DNA of 64,000 nucleotides, from NCBI GenBank assembly GCA_022496805.1, contig CM040091.1, positions 24,356,336-24,420,335 on the forward strand, given 5' to 3'. The stretch's first letter is position 1. Each line of letters opens with the position of its first letter. Origin of the DNA: Pohlia nutans (Eukaryota > Streptophyta > Bryopsida > Bryales > Mniaceae). Shown here piece after piece: positions 11,726-21,390 of the stretch. The notes under the pieces were generated by a model that saw only the letters and a list, made by a program, of their open reading frames with translations, did not search any database and was not told where the DNA came from. The position numbers and the translations under genes are program-made.

Positions 11726-13030
11726 TTAGGCAAGGCCATTGAAAACCTGGATGTCCTTGATGTTCCGAGGGTGTGGCATTGTGAAGAGAGCTTCGATTTT
11801 CTTTCGATCGGGGAATTTTCCCTCTGCAGAGACGACATACCCAAGAATCATGCCTGATCGAACTAGAAAATAGCATTTTTCGGGGTTTAGACTGATACCG
11901 AACTCACGGCATTTGGTGAAGCACTTTCGGAGTTTGTCGAGGTGTGTCTCGGTAGTACTATACACAGTGAAGTCGTCGAGAAAAAGCTTCATGAAGTCAC
12001 CGAGGTATTCCTTGAAGGCTTGGTTGACTGCTCGTTGGTACGTTGGCGGAGCGTTCTTCAGACCGAATGGCATGACGACCCAGACGAAGGCTCCCTAGTC
12101 GGTAATGAACGCCGTCTTGTGTCGGTCCTCGGGTGCGATCTTGATCTGGTGATAACCGGAGAAGCCGTCGAAGAATGAGTACATCTCGTTGCCTGCTACC
12201 GAGTCGAGAACCTCATCGGTAAACGGTAGGGGATACGGATCCTTCTTTGTTGCCTTGTTGAGACGCCTGAAATCAACGCAAATGCGTAGTTTGCCGTTCT
12301 TCTTTGGTACCACGACGATTGGTGATAATCAGGTAGCATGATCCACCGGTTCAATAAATCCTGCCTGCAAAAGTTTATCAAGATCGGTTTTCACCGTTGC
12401 CGCATAATTCGGATTCATTCGGTAGCGTACCTGATGAGTTGGAGGAATGCTGGTATCCAGTTCAATCTTGTGTTGAGCAATGTGTTCCGGAATGCCACGT
12501 AGGTTATGGTATGACCATGCAAACACATCTGTGAAAGTGCGGAAGAGATCTTCAGCCTCCGGTGGTAGGGAGTCCGGAATAGACGTACAGATACGGATAA
12601 TGTTGGGGTCGGTATCGGTTCCGAGGTTGAGGTCTCGTAATTGTTCTTCCTCCGTCTGCGACCATTTTGCTACCGAGATTGTTTTTACCTTCTCCCAAAT
12701 CGGTATTTCATCAACTGGCATGGTTCCTTCTGTATGGGTTATGGTGGGTAAGGTGAGTTCGGTAGTGCTTACCTGGCACAAGTCGTCAATAGCTAATGTT
12801 CCAATAGGGAGGAGGAACTCTTTGGCCTCGAGTAGAATGAGTTCTTCTTCGTTGGTAAGGCCTTCCACGTAGTTGTAGCAGACGAGAGTATCGGGAGTTG
12901 TGGCTTCAAAACCTAACTCCCGGTTAATTCGTACCGTTCGGATGGTACCATTACCCATGATCTGGATGTGGTCGTTAGCCCAATCGTGAATGACTCGGGC
13001 GTCCCTGAGCCATGGTCTACCGAGCAACAA
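11726..13030 (-). pseudogene. gypsy1 reverse transcriptase
   Basis: Sequence runs from LLGRPWL (end of protease) through RYRMNPNYAATVKTDLDKLL, VPKKNGKLRICVDFRRLN, SFFDGFSGYHQI and MPFGLKNAPPTYQR. The catalytic box is KLFLDDFTVYS, a YxDD variant. Three in-frame stops interrupt it: TGA at 12,329, TAG at 12,095 and TAA at 11,726. The first two replace expected tryptophans (TGG to TGA, TGG to TAG). The enzyme would be inactive as encoded. Confidence 0.93.
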
Positions 13031-15098
13031 CGTATAAGCTGAATTGACATCTTGTCAAGAAATAACGGTGAGAATAATGACATTGGGGATACCATGAATG
13101 AAGATCTTGATGTTCCGGAGTAAGCCCAATGGTTGGACCGGGGAACTATCTGCCATTCTTAATTTAAAAGGTGCCGGTGTTGGGTTCGGTAGTCCAAGCC
13201 TTAGCGCTCGGTTTCGGTGATGACATTTACTCCTGATCCTCCATCTAAGAGGACATCATGCAATTGATGACTCCCAATTTTGACCGAGATAATTGGCATG
13301 TGTCGGTCGACTGCTACTACCGAATGTACTGCCACTGTGGGCGGCTCGGTAACCGGCATGGTTGTCGTGCTTGTCTGACCGAGTCGGCGGTGTATATGTT
13401 CTGTAATACTAGGTGCAATGGCCATAAGGTTCTTGAGACTTACCTGGATTGTTTGTGATTCGATTTGTTGAAGAATAGTCTCATAGATCTCCATGGTGCT
13501 GTCCGGTGCGGTTGGATTGTCGCGAGGTGATGGTGGCTGTAATGGCGAGAGGTCTTGTAATTCACGGACCGTTTTGATCATTTCTTCGCGCAGCTGCTCT
13601 TCGGTTTGCCAATCAAACGCCTCGGTTTGGCGGGCTGCTTCGGGAGTAGGTGCAGCATTGTTCGGGACTACCGAGTCTGGATGCTGTGTCTGACTCCGAG
13701 TGCGAGGACCAAGGTGAGAGACATCTACGGTAAGTGTATCGGTAATTACTACCGAGGATCCTGAGTGGGCAGGTAGTTTGTTTTTTATGGCTTTTTTAAC
13801 ATCCTCATCTAATAACAGTGGACAACGATGTCCCGGATGTTCAAGAGATCCACATACATTGCATGGGTACCTTTGTACCGGGGTCATACTGCGAGAAGTA
13901 CGGCGGTTTTCGGTACTTACCGGAGTTGGTGTTTGCTGAGTTTGAATCTGATGGACGGAAGCCGTATCGGTTTTTTTTGCCATAGTCACTGGCCGGGTTT
14001 CGGTAGCATGTCCCCCATTCATGACCCATACGACCGCAGCCGGTGCACTTCAGGTTACGTCGGGGGTTATCTCCGGTACAGGTCGAGGGAAGGGTCGGTT
14101 GCCGTGATTTGGGTAGACCTTCCTCTGCGGTACGTGCCGAGTCCACTGCTTCGGAGAATGTTTGACGTTGAAGGCCTACCGTGGCTACCTGTAGATACTC
14201 CAATAAGCTAGCGCGAAAATTGCTCAACATGAACATATCATCCGGAGGTACGGTTAGATTTTCCGCGAGTTGTTGGAGACGTTACCGCTTTCCGAGCAGT
14301 CGAGGTAGGGCGTCGATCCGTGGGTTGAACGTTTGGGTTGCCGGCAGGTCGGTAGGTTGGAATCGGTACTCCGGTAGTCATAATGCGGCGTGGTTGGGGA
14401 AAATTATAGGGACAGGAGGTAGAAGGGTGGTCGGTATGGCCACAAAATGTGCAAAAACGGAGAGGAGGTCTAGGACAAACCTGGTGGAGGTGATGTGGAG
14501 AAGGATATCCGAAGAACTGCTGTTGTACCGGGTATTGTTGTCCCGGTATTGGTTGTGGGCGTACCGTGTGATGCCTGGATGGAGCACGTCCTTGATTTTG
14601 TCAAAACTGTCGTAAACGTAAATTGGGCAGTTGTAAACGGGATGCAACTAGGTCGAAGTCCAATTGGGGAGTCGGTTCCAAGGCTGCAAGAAGTTCTTGG
14701 TCTGTTGCGTCCTCTGCCGGTAGTTGTTGGAGTCGGTGTTGAATAGCCGAGGATTGCAGAAATGCTTGGCTACGAAACCTGTGGCGTTCTTCGTCGGTGA
14801 GGTGTAAGTCGTCTGCGGTAGCTGCCGGGTTGTGGAGTACTGAGTCGGAGGATGGCCTCTGCCGAGTGGATGAATGTGGGTGTCGTGGAGTTTGGAGTTC
14901 TCGCGGGGTTGGCAATTTGTCCTGCGTGAGTAAAGGTTGAGGTCGGCGTGTCGGATGAGTAGTTGTTGAGGGAGCTCGGAACATCGGTGACGGTAGCAAA
15001 TCTTGAACGCTCCGGTGCATCCGAGTGTTGGAAATCCTGAGAGCCTCGAGATCAAACTCGGGCGGTGGTCCTGCGGATCGAGTGTGGCGCAAGGCCAT
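12950..15098 (-). pseudogene. gypsy1 gag and protease
   Basis: The N-terminal gag frame starts at 15,098 (MALRHTRSAGPPPEFDLEAL). The C-terminal part has two CCHC zinc knuckles: CTGCGRMGHEWGTC and CNVCGSLEHPGHRC. The protease active-site loop is LLDGGSGVNVI, a DGGSG variant common in plant gypsy elements. Several frameshifts (for example near 14.6-14.3 kb and at 13,205) and a TGA near 13,055 show decay. Confidence 0.85.
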
Positions 15099-15269
15099 GG
15101 AAGATTCTGGGCACTTGAAGTGAGCTTGAAACCCGGACTGATCGATTCCGGTAGAAAAGAAAGAGGGCGCGGTGTCACACTAACGAAGTGATACTAGAGT
15201 ATCGGGATCGGTGACTCTGTGATTTTAAGCAATGGAGTTCTGGAATTCGAACACTAGACGGTCGTCAAA

Positions 15270-15680
15270 TGGTAGCTCCCCTTGGTAAGAACCTACTCGG
15301 TAATCATTACCGGGATTATACTAGCTACCAAGGAGGAGGAAAGTAACCGAATGGACAACAGAATGCTCAAGGCTGAGTCAATGATCACGAAACTACGGGA
15401 AAACAAACTGACTGGAACAACCAATGGCATACAGAAAGTCACTCGGTAGGAGGATGATTCGGAAGACACTACGTTGAGTACAAGACAATAGTCTAGGAAA
15501 ATGGAACATGCCAATGAGGTTGGCTCTATTGCTTTTATACCACAGTACAACCAAATCTGACAGTTAGGTCAGATCTGTAAAAAAGTGTTTCCTAGATCTA
15601 CCTACTGGGGTAACTTGGAAAATTACCCAGGTAAAACTCAGATCGGTAGACCTACCGATACTCCTATTGTACGGTTAACA
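15270..15680 (-). repeat. gypsy1 5' LTR
   Basis: 411 bp, collinear with the 3' LTR without gaps. Nine substitutions separate them. I see no standard tRNA-Met primer site (TGGTATCAGAGC) in the 30 bases inside the LTR. Confidence 0.95.
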
Positions 15681-16189
15681 GTAGCGAAAACGGAGTGGAG
15701 GACAATAACGACCTTATGGAGTCAAGCGGGACAACGATGAATATCAAGGACCCTAGTGGCATAATACTGGATGTCCTTTTACCCGAAGCAAGGACTCCGC
15801 TTTATGCACGGAGCTCATCCAACCGTCTTGACTCTATCCTCATAGTACTTAATTGTTGCACCACTTTTGGCGTATCCAACAGCTTTGTGGACGAGTTGTT
15901 GAAGTTATTGCACGAGTCAATATTGCCCAAGGGAAACACACTTCCGAAAACCTTCCACGAAGCGAAGGGTTTATTGATGAAATTGGGGTTGTCCTACAAC
16001 ACCATACATGCATGTAGAGATGGGTGTTGTTTATTTTGGAAAGTAGTGGAGGATGCGACGGAGTGCCCAGTATGCCACAAATCCCGGTACGTAGACAACT
16101 CCAAATCGGTACCGGTCAAAGTTTTGCGTCATTTTCCGTTGATCCCTCGTTGGAGTTCAGACATTCTCGAACCACCAACTCACGGATGA
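15681..16189 (+). pseudogene. CACTA TNP2-like transposase, 3' part
   Basis: This continues the frame interrupted at 6,539. The TNP2/Transposase_21 start is clear: YNTIHACRDGCCLFWK, ECPVCHKSRY and VKVLRHFPLIPRW. Transposase domains of this family normally continue for several hundred residues, but the frame stops at 16,187-16,189, so the catalytic core is missing. The copy is therefore non-autonomous. Confidence 0.85.
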
Positions 16190-16394
16190 AGTACGGTGCA
16201 TATCATTGGGGAGAGCAAGTGATTTTCCCGGACTTGAAGCAACAGGCTTGGATTCGGATCTCATACCCCAAACACCTATTTTAAACGACGCAGTGGAAGT
16301 AGCTCCGGAGGTGGTGGCTAAAGCATTAGAACGCCTCGGACAAGATGACTTATCGGTAGATGATTTAGACTATTGCAACGCAGAGGAGGATTGA
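16190..16394 (+). pseudogene. Residual C-terminal part of the TNP2-like gene
   Basis: A short frame in another phase encodes an acidic tail (EVVAKALERLGQDDLSVDDL) and stops with TGA. Its closeness to the truncated TNP2 domain suggests it is the 3' end of the same gene after a large internal deletion. Confidence 0.4.
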
Positions 16395-16899
16395 CCAAGT
16401 CTTTGTTCATTCACATACAGTTGTGAACATTCTACCTGTTGAACATATTTATATTTAAATATATACATATATTCACATGAAATTGTGTAATTAGCACCAT
16501 CAAGTCTTGGCCACGCAGCACACATTCATTTCAACCTCCCAAACCGATAAGTTTCAGACTTCTCACGTTAGTTGCCCTAAACCACTACATACAGGCACGG
16601 ACACAATTATAAAACTTGTAATAATTCTGCCACACATTCCTTCTCAATGTAAAACCCCACCTCCACCCTAAACCGCTCCACCATGGAATTGCGTGAATAG
16701 ATAATTTACTAATCAATTATTAAAATAATGCCGATGGCCAATTCCTAATTACCCTAAACAAATGAAAAACTACTCAATTTTGGACACAAATTCTCCCTAT
16801 AAAATTAATACCCTAAATTCTCATACTATACAGTGATTGAGAGGGCCAATATACATGTAAACTGTCTCGGGCAGTGTTTATAATCATGGGCAGCCCAAA
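16395..16899. other. AT-rich 3' region of the CACTA element
   Basis: No gene seen. It is AT-rich with scattered ACCCTAAA-like words. Confidence 0.4.
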
Positions 16900-17198
16900 A
16901 AAAATATATACGACTATAGGGAAAAATGTGACTGCAAAATATGACTAGGACAAAAAAGTGACGTCTAAATATGACTGTGCGTTCCCTAGGAACGTTCCCA
17001 CTCGTTCCCTCTCGTTCCCTACGAAGATATACGTCCCTCCCACCCACTTTATACGGTACACGGGGCAAATATGACTACAAAATATGACTACCAGTCACAT
17101 TGTCTAATTTGGCTTCCGCCGACAATTTTTCCCTCGCAGAATATGACAGCCGGCAGTCGCCTGTCATCCCCAGTCATATTCTCCCATCTCCGGTAGTG
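16900..17198. repeat. CACTA right subterminal region and terminus
   Basis: Repeated ATATGACT and AGTCATATT words (for example at about 16,957, 17,070, 17,082 and 17,171) lead to the terminus TCTCCGGTAGTG at 17,198. Such repeats are where CACTA transposition proteins bind in known elements. Confidence 0.65.
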
Positions 17199-17545
17199 CA
17201 TCTTCTCGAGGTCCTGCATTAGCTCGTCGAAGTCCTGCTCGTGTTGCGGAATGTCCGGGCAAATGCGCTTCTTCGGAATCTTGGCCCCGACTTCCCTGCG
17301 TGCCATGGCTGCGGACTCTGGGCGGAATTCTTCACTCCTCCGGATGCGCCCTCTCTTTCCTCGGTAAACCTCGCGCCTCCCGCTGCGGGCGCTTCCCTTT
17401 CTGCTTCCGTGGTGTTCTCCCAACCTCCCGGAGACCCCGCGAACCGCTTACTGGCTGTGCACTTTCTTTCTTCCTCAAACTTCGCCGGAAATAGCGGTGC
17501 GCACTGTCCGGATGCTCGCGTATTCCATTTCATGCCATATTTATC
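17199..17545 (-). pseudogene. TR-GAG fragment (copy C)
   Basis: On the minus strand it encodes MARREVGAKIPKKRICP and IPQHEQDFDELMQDLEKM, near-identical to the two long TR-GAG copies. It stops abruptly at the CACTA terminus. Upstream basic residues (RRSEEFRPESAA) are also shared. The fragment ends near 17,545, where similarity to the other copies is lost. Confidence 0.8.
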
Positions 17546-17975
17546 TATTTCTGGACTATTCATTGAATTCTGGACTATGTGGAGTCCAGAAAAAGCAAAG
17601 GAAAATGAAAGGGCCTTAGTTAAACCATGCCCCACTGTAATGAATAATGTATGATTTGAATGTTTGGATCAGGAGATCTCCCGATATAGTGCGTTTCGGA
17701 AGAACAACAGTCATCTCATAGTTGCATGAGTGAAAATGTATGGACAAACTAAGTAATATAACAATACAAATAACACACATAGACCAAAGAAAGAAGAAGA
17801 AAAAGAGTATTCGACGAAGGGAGATGGTGAAATAGTCATTTACATTACAAAAATGAGTTACATGAAGAAGAGGTATTGTCATGAAAGTCATTCGACTGAA
17901 CGGTCCATCAAAGTGCCACTAATACGTCCAGTACACATGGCCACGAGATTGTAACTGACGAACTGTATGTAATGT
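17546..17975. other. Spacer with one palindrome copy
   Basis: No gene seen. The dispersed palindrome family has a degenerate copy at 17,668-17,687 (ATCAGGAGATCTCCCGATAT). Confidence 0.5.
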
Positions 17976-18578
17976 CTATTGCTCTACTCTACTGGTGTAC
18001 CATTGCCTAAGTGATCTCCTACATAATTTCCCATCCATAGGTGTGTTCTGGAGGAACTCAGTAACGGAGTCATAATGAACCAAATCCATAATGAATGGAA
18101 GTAAGGCTGTGCAGACGTCTGGTATGACGTTTTGCGGATTAGGTAGGTGCATTTCACCCTTCCAAGGAATCGGGAAATAGCAGGAATGATTTCCATTCAT
18201 TACATTCTTCCGTTCACAATCATCAACAATGAGAACATTATCCGGTTTGCAAAACCTACGAGTTTTAGTACCCATTGTAAGTTGCTGCAGCAACTTCTGG
18301 AAGAATGGATAAGGCTTCTGTCGAACACACTTGTCCTAACCATACACAAAAAGCAACTGCGATCTAAGCTCCATTGGAAGTAGATGCGCTAAGACAAGGT
18401 CCAAGCGGGATGGGGGCATACATGACCATATTCCGACGTGGAATACTTCCAAAAGCATTCGAAAGAAAGGACGAATTCCGGGACGGCAAATGACATTCGC
18501 CAAGTCCTGCAACGGCGGGCTGAATCCTTTATAATCCTTGAAGCACAGAACGCCATTCACTGAGAGAACTATTGCCTT
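17976..18578 (-). pseudogene. FCP1-like (NIF/HAD) domain gene, nucleophile lost, in-frame TAG
   Basis: The exon follows a clear acceptor (CAACTGTGCAG). It encodes an FCP1/TIM50-type HAD domain: IVLSVNGVLCFKD, then RPGIRPFFRMLLEVFHVGIW, then VLIVDDCERKN and LLPFIMDLVHYDSV. Active members use DxDxT/V or plant DLNGxL; here the first Asp is Ser (LSVNG), so phosphatase activity is unlikely. An in-frame TAG (18,336-18,338) lies between LLFVYG and DKCVRQ, where relatives usually carry Gln as far as I recall. The frame is otherwise open. Two palindrome copies sit just upstream in the presumed intron. A second FCP1-like gene lies directly upstream in the same orientation. Confidence 0.75.
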
Positions 18579-18625
18579 CTGCACAGTTGAAATACAAATA
18601 TCAGGACATTTTTATAGAGACAAAA

Positions 18626-18695
18626 CATCGGGGGATCTTCCGATGTTTGTAAACGACGAATTTCCTAACATAGTTCATGGGGGGATATCTCGATG
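18626..18695. repeat. Two copies of the dispersed 20-bp palindrome
   Basis: CATCGGGGGATCTTCCGATG at 18,626-18,645 and CATGGGGGGATATCTCGATG at 18,676-18,695, both in the presumed intron before the FCP1-like exon. Confidence 0.8.
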
Positions 18696-18968
18696 GTGCC
18701 ACCCAACGCCATGGCACACAGAGGTCGTCACAATTGAACTAAAAATGTATTACCACAGCAAAGCGAATCAACAACAAATCAAATTCAAAGTTCCAAAACT
18801 CCACTGAATTCACATAGACAATTGTAATCCCAGAGGAACTCCGTAATTGAATTTGCTATCAAAGATGAGCGTGCTACAGCTTCATTACATGGTCATGAGA
18901 GAGAAAAGTACATTGGACAATAAAGAACTTTGAATAAAATGAGATGTCGAAAATCCAAGTCATTTGAA

Positions 18969-19627
18969 CTATACTGCAACGCCCCTCAAAATCTGAACTG
19001 CCAAGTCCGACATTCGGTCCACTGGTAACTGACCACCCGGAAGCGGGGCCCGTTTCACATACTCTGTGACAACTTTGCTTGATCTGAATAGACCCTCGAG
19101 CCACGGTTGCAGGTGCATGGTGATAAACCTATCCCCATCATCACCGGACCAGGTCGGGGGGTGGACAGCGCTATGAACATTGTTGAGAAGGTTCTTTTGT
19201 GGACTATCATCCACTAGTAGGACATCCTCAACGGACTCCAATCCCAGCAACGTAGCGAAGACATTAAGGTTCTTCAGAAAGAACGGCTTGTGTGGATTTG
19301 ACGACTCCACGTATGACGAACGAGTGCAATTGCTCTGGCTAAGAACCTGCACACCCTCTCGCTTCAAGGAGGTACCCTGAAGAACAACATCGACCACTCG
19401 AGAAATATTCTTATCGGCGATGCTGGTCCAAAAAGATACCAGTGCTTGAGAAGAAAGCCAGTCCAGGAAAGCAGAGCAGCCAGGTTTTAGCTTTACAGAG
19501 CGCTCTCTGCCCGCTACATACACCCTCCGGTAAATGAGAACCCCATTTAAGTCTAGTACAACCGAATACCTTCGAAGGGGTACCTTTCCGATCACCTTTT
19601 CTGGAATGGAGGATGGGAGACGGGGCC
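18969..19627 (-). CDS. FCP1-like (NIF/HAD) domain protein exon
   Basis: The exon starts after a strong acceptor (TTGGATTTTTCAG). It shows the FCP1 homology domain in order: VVLDLNGVLIYRR (the plant DLNG version of the catalytic DxDx loop), KPGCSAFLDWLSSQALVSFW, then VLLVDDSPQKNLLN, and a C-terminal FITMHLQPWLEGLF. Such domains dephosphorylate phosphoserines, classically on the RNA polymerase II tail; plant DLNG versions are poorly studied. The frame ends at TAG 18,969-18,971. The first exon is not identified. A palindrome copy lies at 19,669-19,688 just upstream. It may form a tandem pair with the gene downstream, or belong to the same mobile unit as gene 2. Confidence 0.75.
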
Positions 19628-19918
19628 CTGAAAAATCCAACAAAAATATAGGTATGATCAAAACTCTGCATCGGGAGATCCCTCGATACAGATGTGCAAT
19701 GAATTCCTCAAGCGCCTACGGCGGACAATATACGTACTAAACTCTTCTAATCTGAGGACATGTACATTTTCTGAGGGTAAAACAAGTCTGTGGATATACA
19801 TATGACTCCTACACAAATATAGTCTGTCTAGATACCTTTCGCACGGGCGTCCAAATTCGAATCTTGGACAACTGAAGAATTGCGATCGGGGTGGACAATT
19901 ACAGCGAAGTTCACGTCC

Positions 19919-21151
19919 TTAGACATCGGCATCTGGTAAAGGTTTTATTTCAAAATTATTAGTGAATGGGATGCTACCAGCATAGTCCTTGTAAACGAAC
20001 TCCTGAGCCTCTCCAACTGCTTCAAGATGCTTAGCGCTGCGAGAGGGTGGTTGGTAATTTCTTTGCTGGAACATGTGTTCTCTTACCTGATCTCTGATAC
20101 TAACACTATGGCAGGAAGTTTTTGTTCCCGCTACACTGCCTTTTCCCTTAACCTTCCTCTCTGTGCCCTCCTTCACTCTCGTTCCGGTGCTAGGCCCTTC
20201 CTTACCCTTGCTTCGTGTGATCGGGGGGCCCGATGCAGTTTCCAAGGGAAGGGCCGGCTCAAGGGACCGTTGCAACTGCTTCAACCCCTTCCGCAACACT
20301 AGCTTCTCTACATCCCGGCGGCGACCAGATTTCAAGTCCTCCACGACTGGATCAAGCTCAGTGGATACCTCCGTCATTGCCTTGTCCGGGAGCCCTTCAT
20401 ATATATCAAAGTCCGGGTCCTCTTCTTCCAGGTCACAGTCCGCTGTCTTCTTCTCCAGGCTGAACGCATCCAAATCCTGCAAAGTGTCGTCAACAACTTC
20501 TTCGTTCATGACGGGTACCTTCAGATGCGACTGACGGGTCTCTTCGGGAAATATACTCTGAGGCAGGGGGCTGGATGGGATCACAATAGGAAGGATTGGA
20601 AAAATGTCAGCAGCGCCCTCGTCAGTGACGAGGGGATCCAGTGGATCAGCTGGATTGGCTTCTAACATCGGGATATCTCCCGATGATGGGATGCTCCGTG
20701 CTTGCTGAGGATCACCTACTCTTCTCTCAGTCTCACCCTCTTCAAGACGAGGAAACCCTTCCAGGTCCGCAGCATCCCGCTTCGGCCCCTCCGCATCTCC
20801 GTCCGCTTCTGCAGGAACTCGTGCTTGTTCCGCAGCATCCTTTTGTAGAACCGTAGAATGCAGTTCGACATTCATAGGATATTTGTGCAGCTCCTCAGCA
20901 TCCTGTCCCCTTTGTCCCGCGCCACCTTCAGGATCCTGAGCCTCTCGCTGATGAGATGGCGTTGCGTCCTCCATCGGGGGATCCCCCGATGATATTTTCA
21001 TGTCCACTAAGGACCAGGCTAGGACCTTGGTGTTGCCTGACATGGCGGCCTGATCGCTTCGTGGCGTGGAGGAGTCCCCAACGTGAGATTGGTCAATCGT
21101 GGGATCCCCCGACATAGCACCACCATAGACGTCTAGGGGGTGCAGTAGTCC
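19919..21151 (-). CDS. Acidic C-terminal exon, probably of gene 2
   Basis: This 410-codon exon starts after acceptor CATATTGCAG and ends with TAA. The protein is rich in Asp, Glu, Pro and Ser, with a basic patch (SGRRRDVEKLVLRKGLKQ) and a KGKEGPSTGTRVKEGTERK stretch. No enzyme domain is seen. Three palindrome copies are translated inside it: 20,666-20,685 and 20,972-20,991 give SSGDxPM, and 21,095-21,114 gives MSGDPTI. Gene 3 has a comparable acidic tail after its methyltransferase-like part, which supports placing this as the 3' exon of gene 2 displaced by the TR-GAG/MULE insertion. That link is inference. Confidence 0.55.
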   Translation of the reverse strand, partial: GLLHPLDVYGGAMSGDPTIDQSHVGDSSTPRSDQAAMSGNTKVLAWSLVDMKISSGDPPMEDATPSHQREAQDPEGGAGQRGQDAEELHKYPMNVELHSTVLQKDAAEQARVPAEADGDAEGPKRDAADLEGFPRLEEGETERRVGDPQQARSIPSSGDIPMLEANPADPLDPLVTDEGAADIFPILPIVIPSSPLPQSIFPEETRQSHLKVPVMNEEVVDDTLQDLDAFSLEKKTADCDLEEEDPDFDIYEGLPDKAMTEVSTELDPVVEDLKSGRRRDVEKLVLRKGLKQLQRSLEPALPLETASGPPITRSKGKEGPSTGTRVKEGTERKVKGKGSVAGTKTSCHSVSIRDQVREHMFQQRNYQPPSRSAKHLEAVGEAQEFVYKDYAGSIPFTNNFEIKPLPDADV

Positions 21152-21390
21152 CTGCAATATGAGGGCAGTACATCATTACCGGTATGAAAAGCTGCAGCCC
21201 AGGAGAATATGGATTGGAGTAAAATGGTACAAGAATATTACAATGTGTTACAAATTAACCCGATGAGCAGTGCTAAAGCTCTACCGAGGTTCTAGGTTGT
21301 CAAACCTCGTTTTACCAAAAGCGGCTAGTTAGGGTTTCTAGGGCAACTAGGAGTAATCTTTCCGCCATAAATAGGAGAAGTAGTGGCCAT

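Larger units (their letters stand above)
6540..15680 (-). mobile_element. Full-length Ty3/gypsy LTR retrotransposon (gypsy1)
   Basis: Two 411-bp LTRs (6,540-6,950 and 15,270-15,680) begin TGGTAG and end TTAACA in plus orientation, bounded by a 5-bp target duplication GTAGC (6,535-6,539 and 15,681-15,685). On the minus strand the order is gag with CCHC knuckles, protease, reverse transcriptase, RNase H, integrase with a GPY/F-like module, then a third ORF. Protease-RT-RH-integrase order defines Ty3/gypsy. Coding regions carry several stops and frameshifts. The LTRs differ at nine positions, all transitions. It inserted into a CACTA transposase ORF. Confidence 0.95.
1..17198. mobile_element. 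CACTA-like DNA transposon, left end outside window
   Basis: The right terminus is seen directly. Read on the minus strand from 17,198 the element starts CACTACCGGAGATGGGAG, the typical CACTA terminus, followed by many TGAC/GTCA motifs that resemble subterminal repeats. It interrupts a TR-GAG fragment (17,199-17,545) at a point where the intact copy near 62,490 reads on without a break. The flanking CAT could be the 3-bp target duplication, but the left side is not visible. Inside are a TNP2-type transposase fragment and a SET-domain gene, both on the plus strand, and a later nested gypsy element. I found no matching left terminus between 1 and 4,900, so the element probably begins before the window. 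The right end is fairly sure; continuity all the way to base 1 is inference from the shared TGAC/GTCA motifs. Confidence 0.6.
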
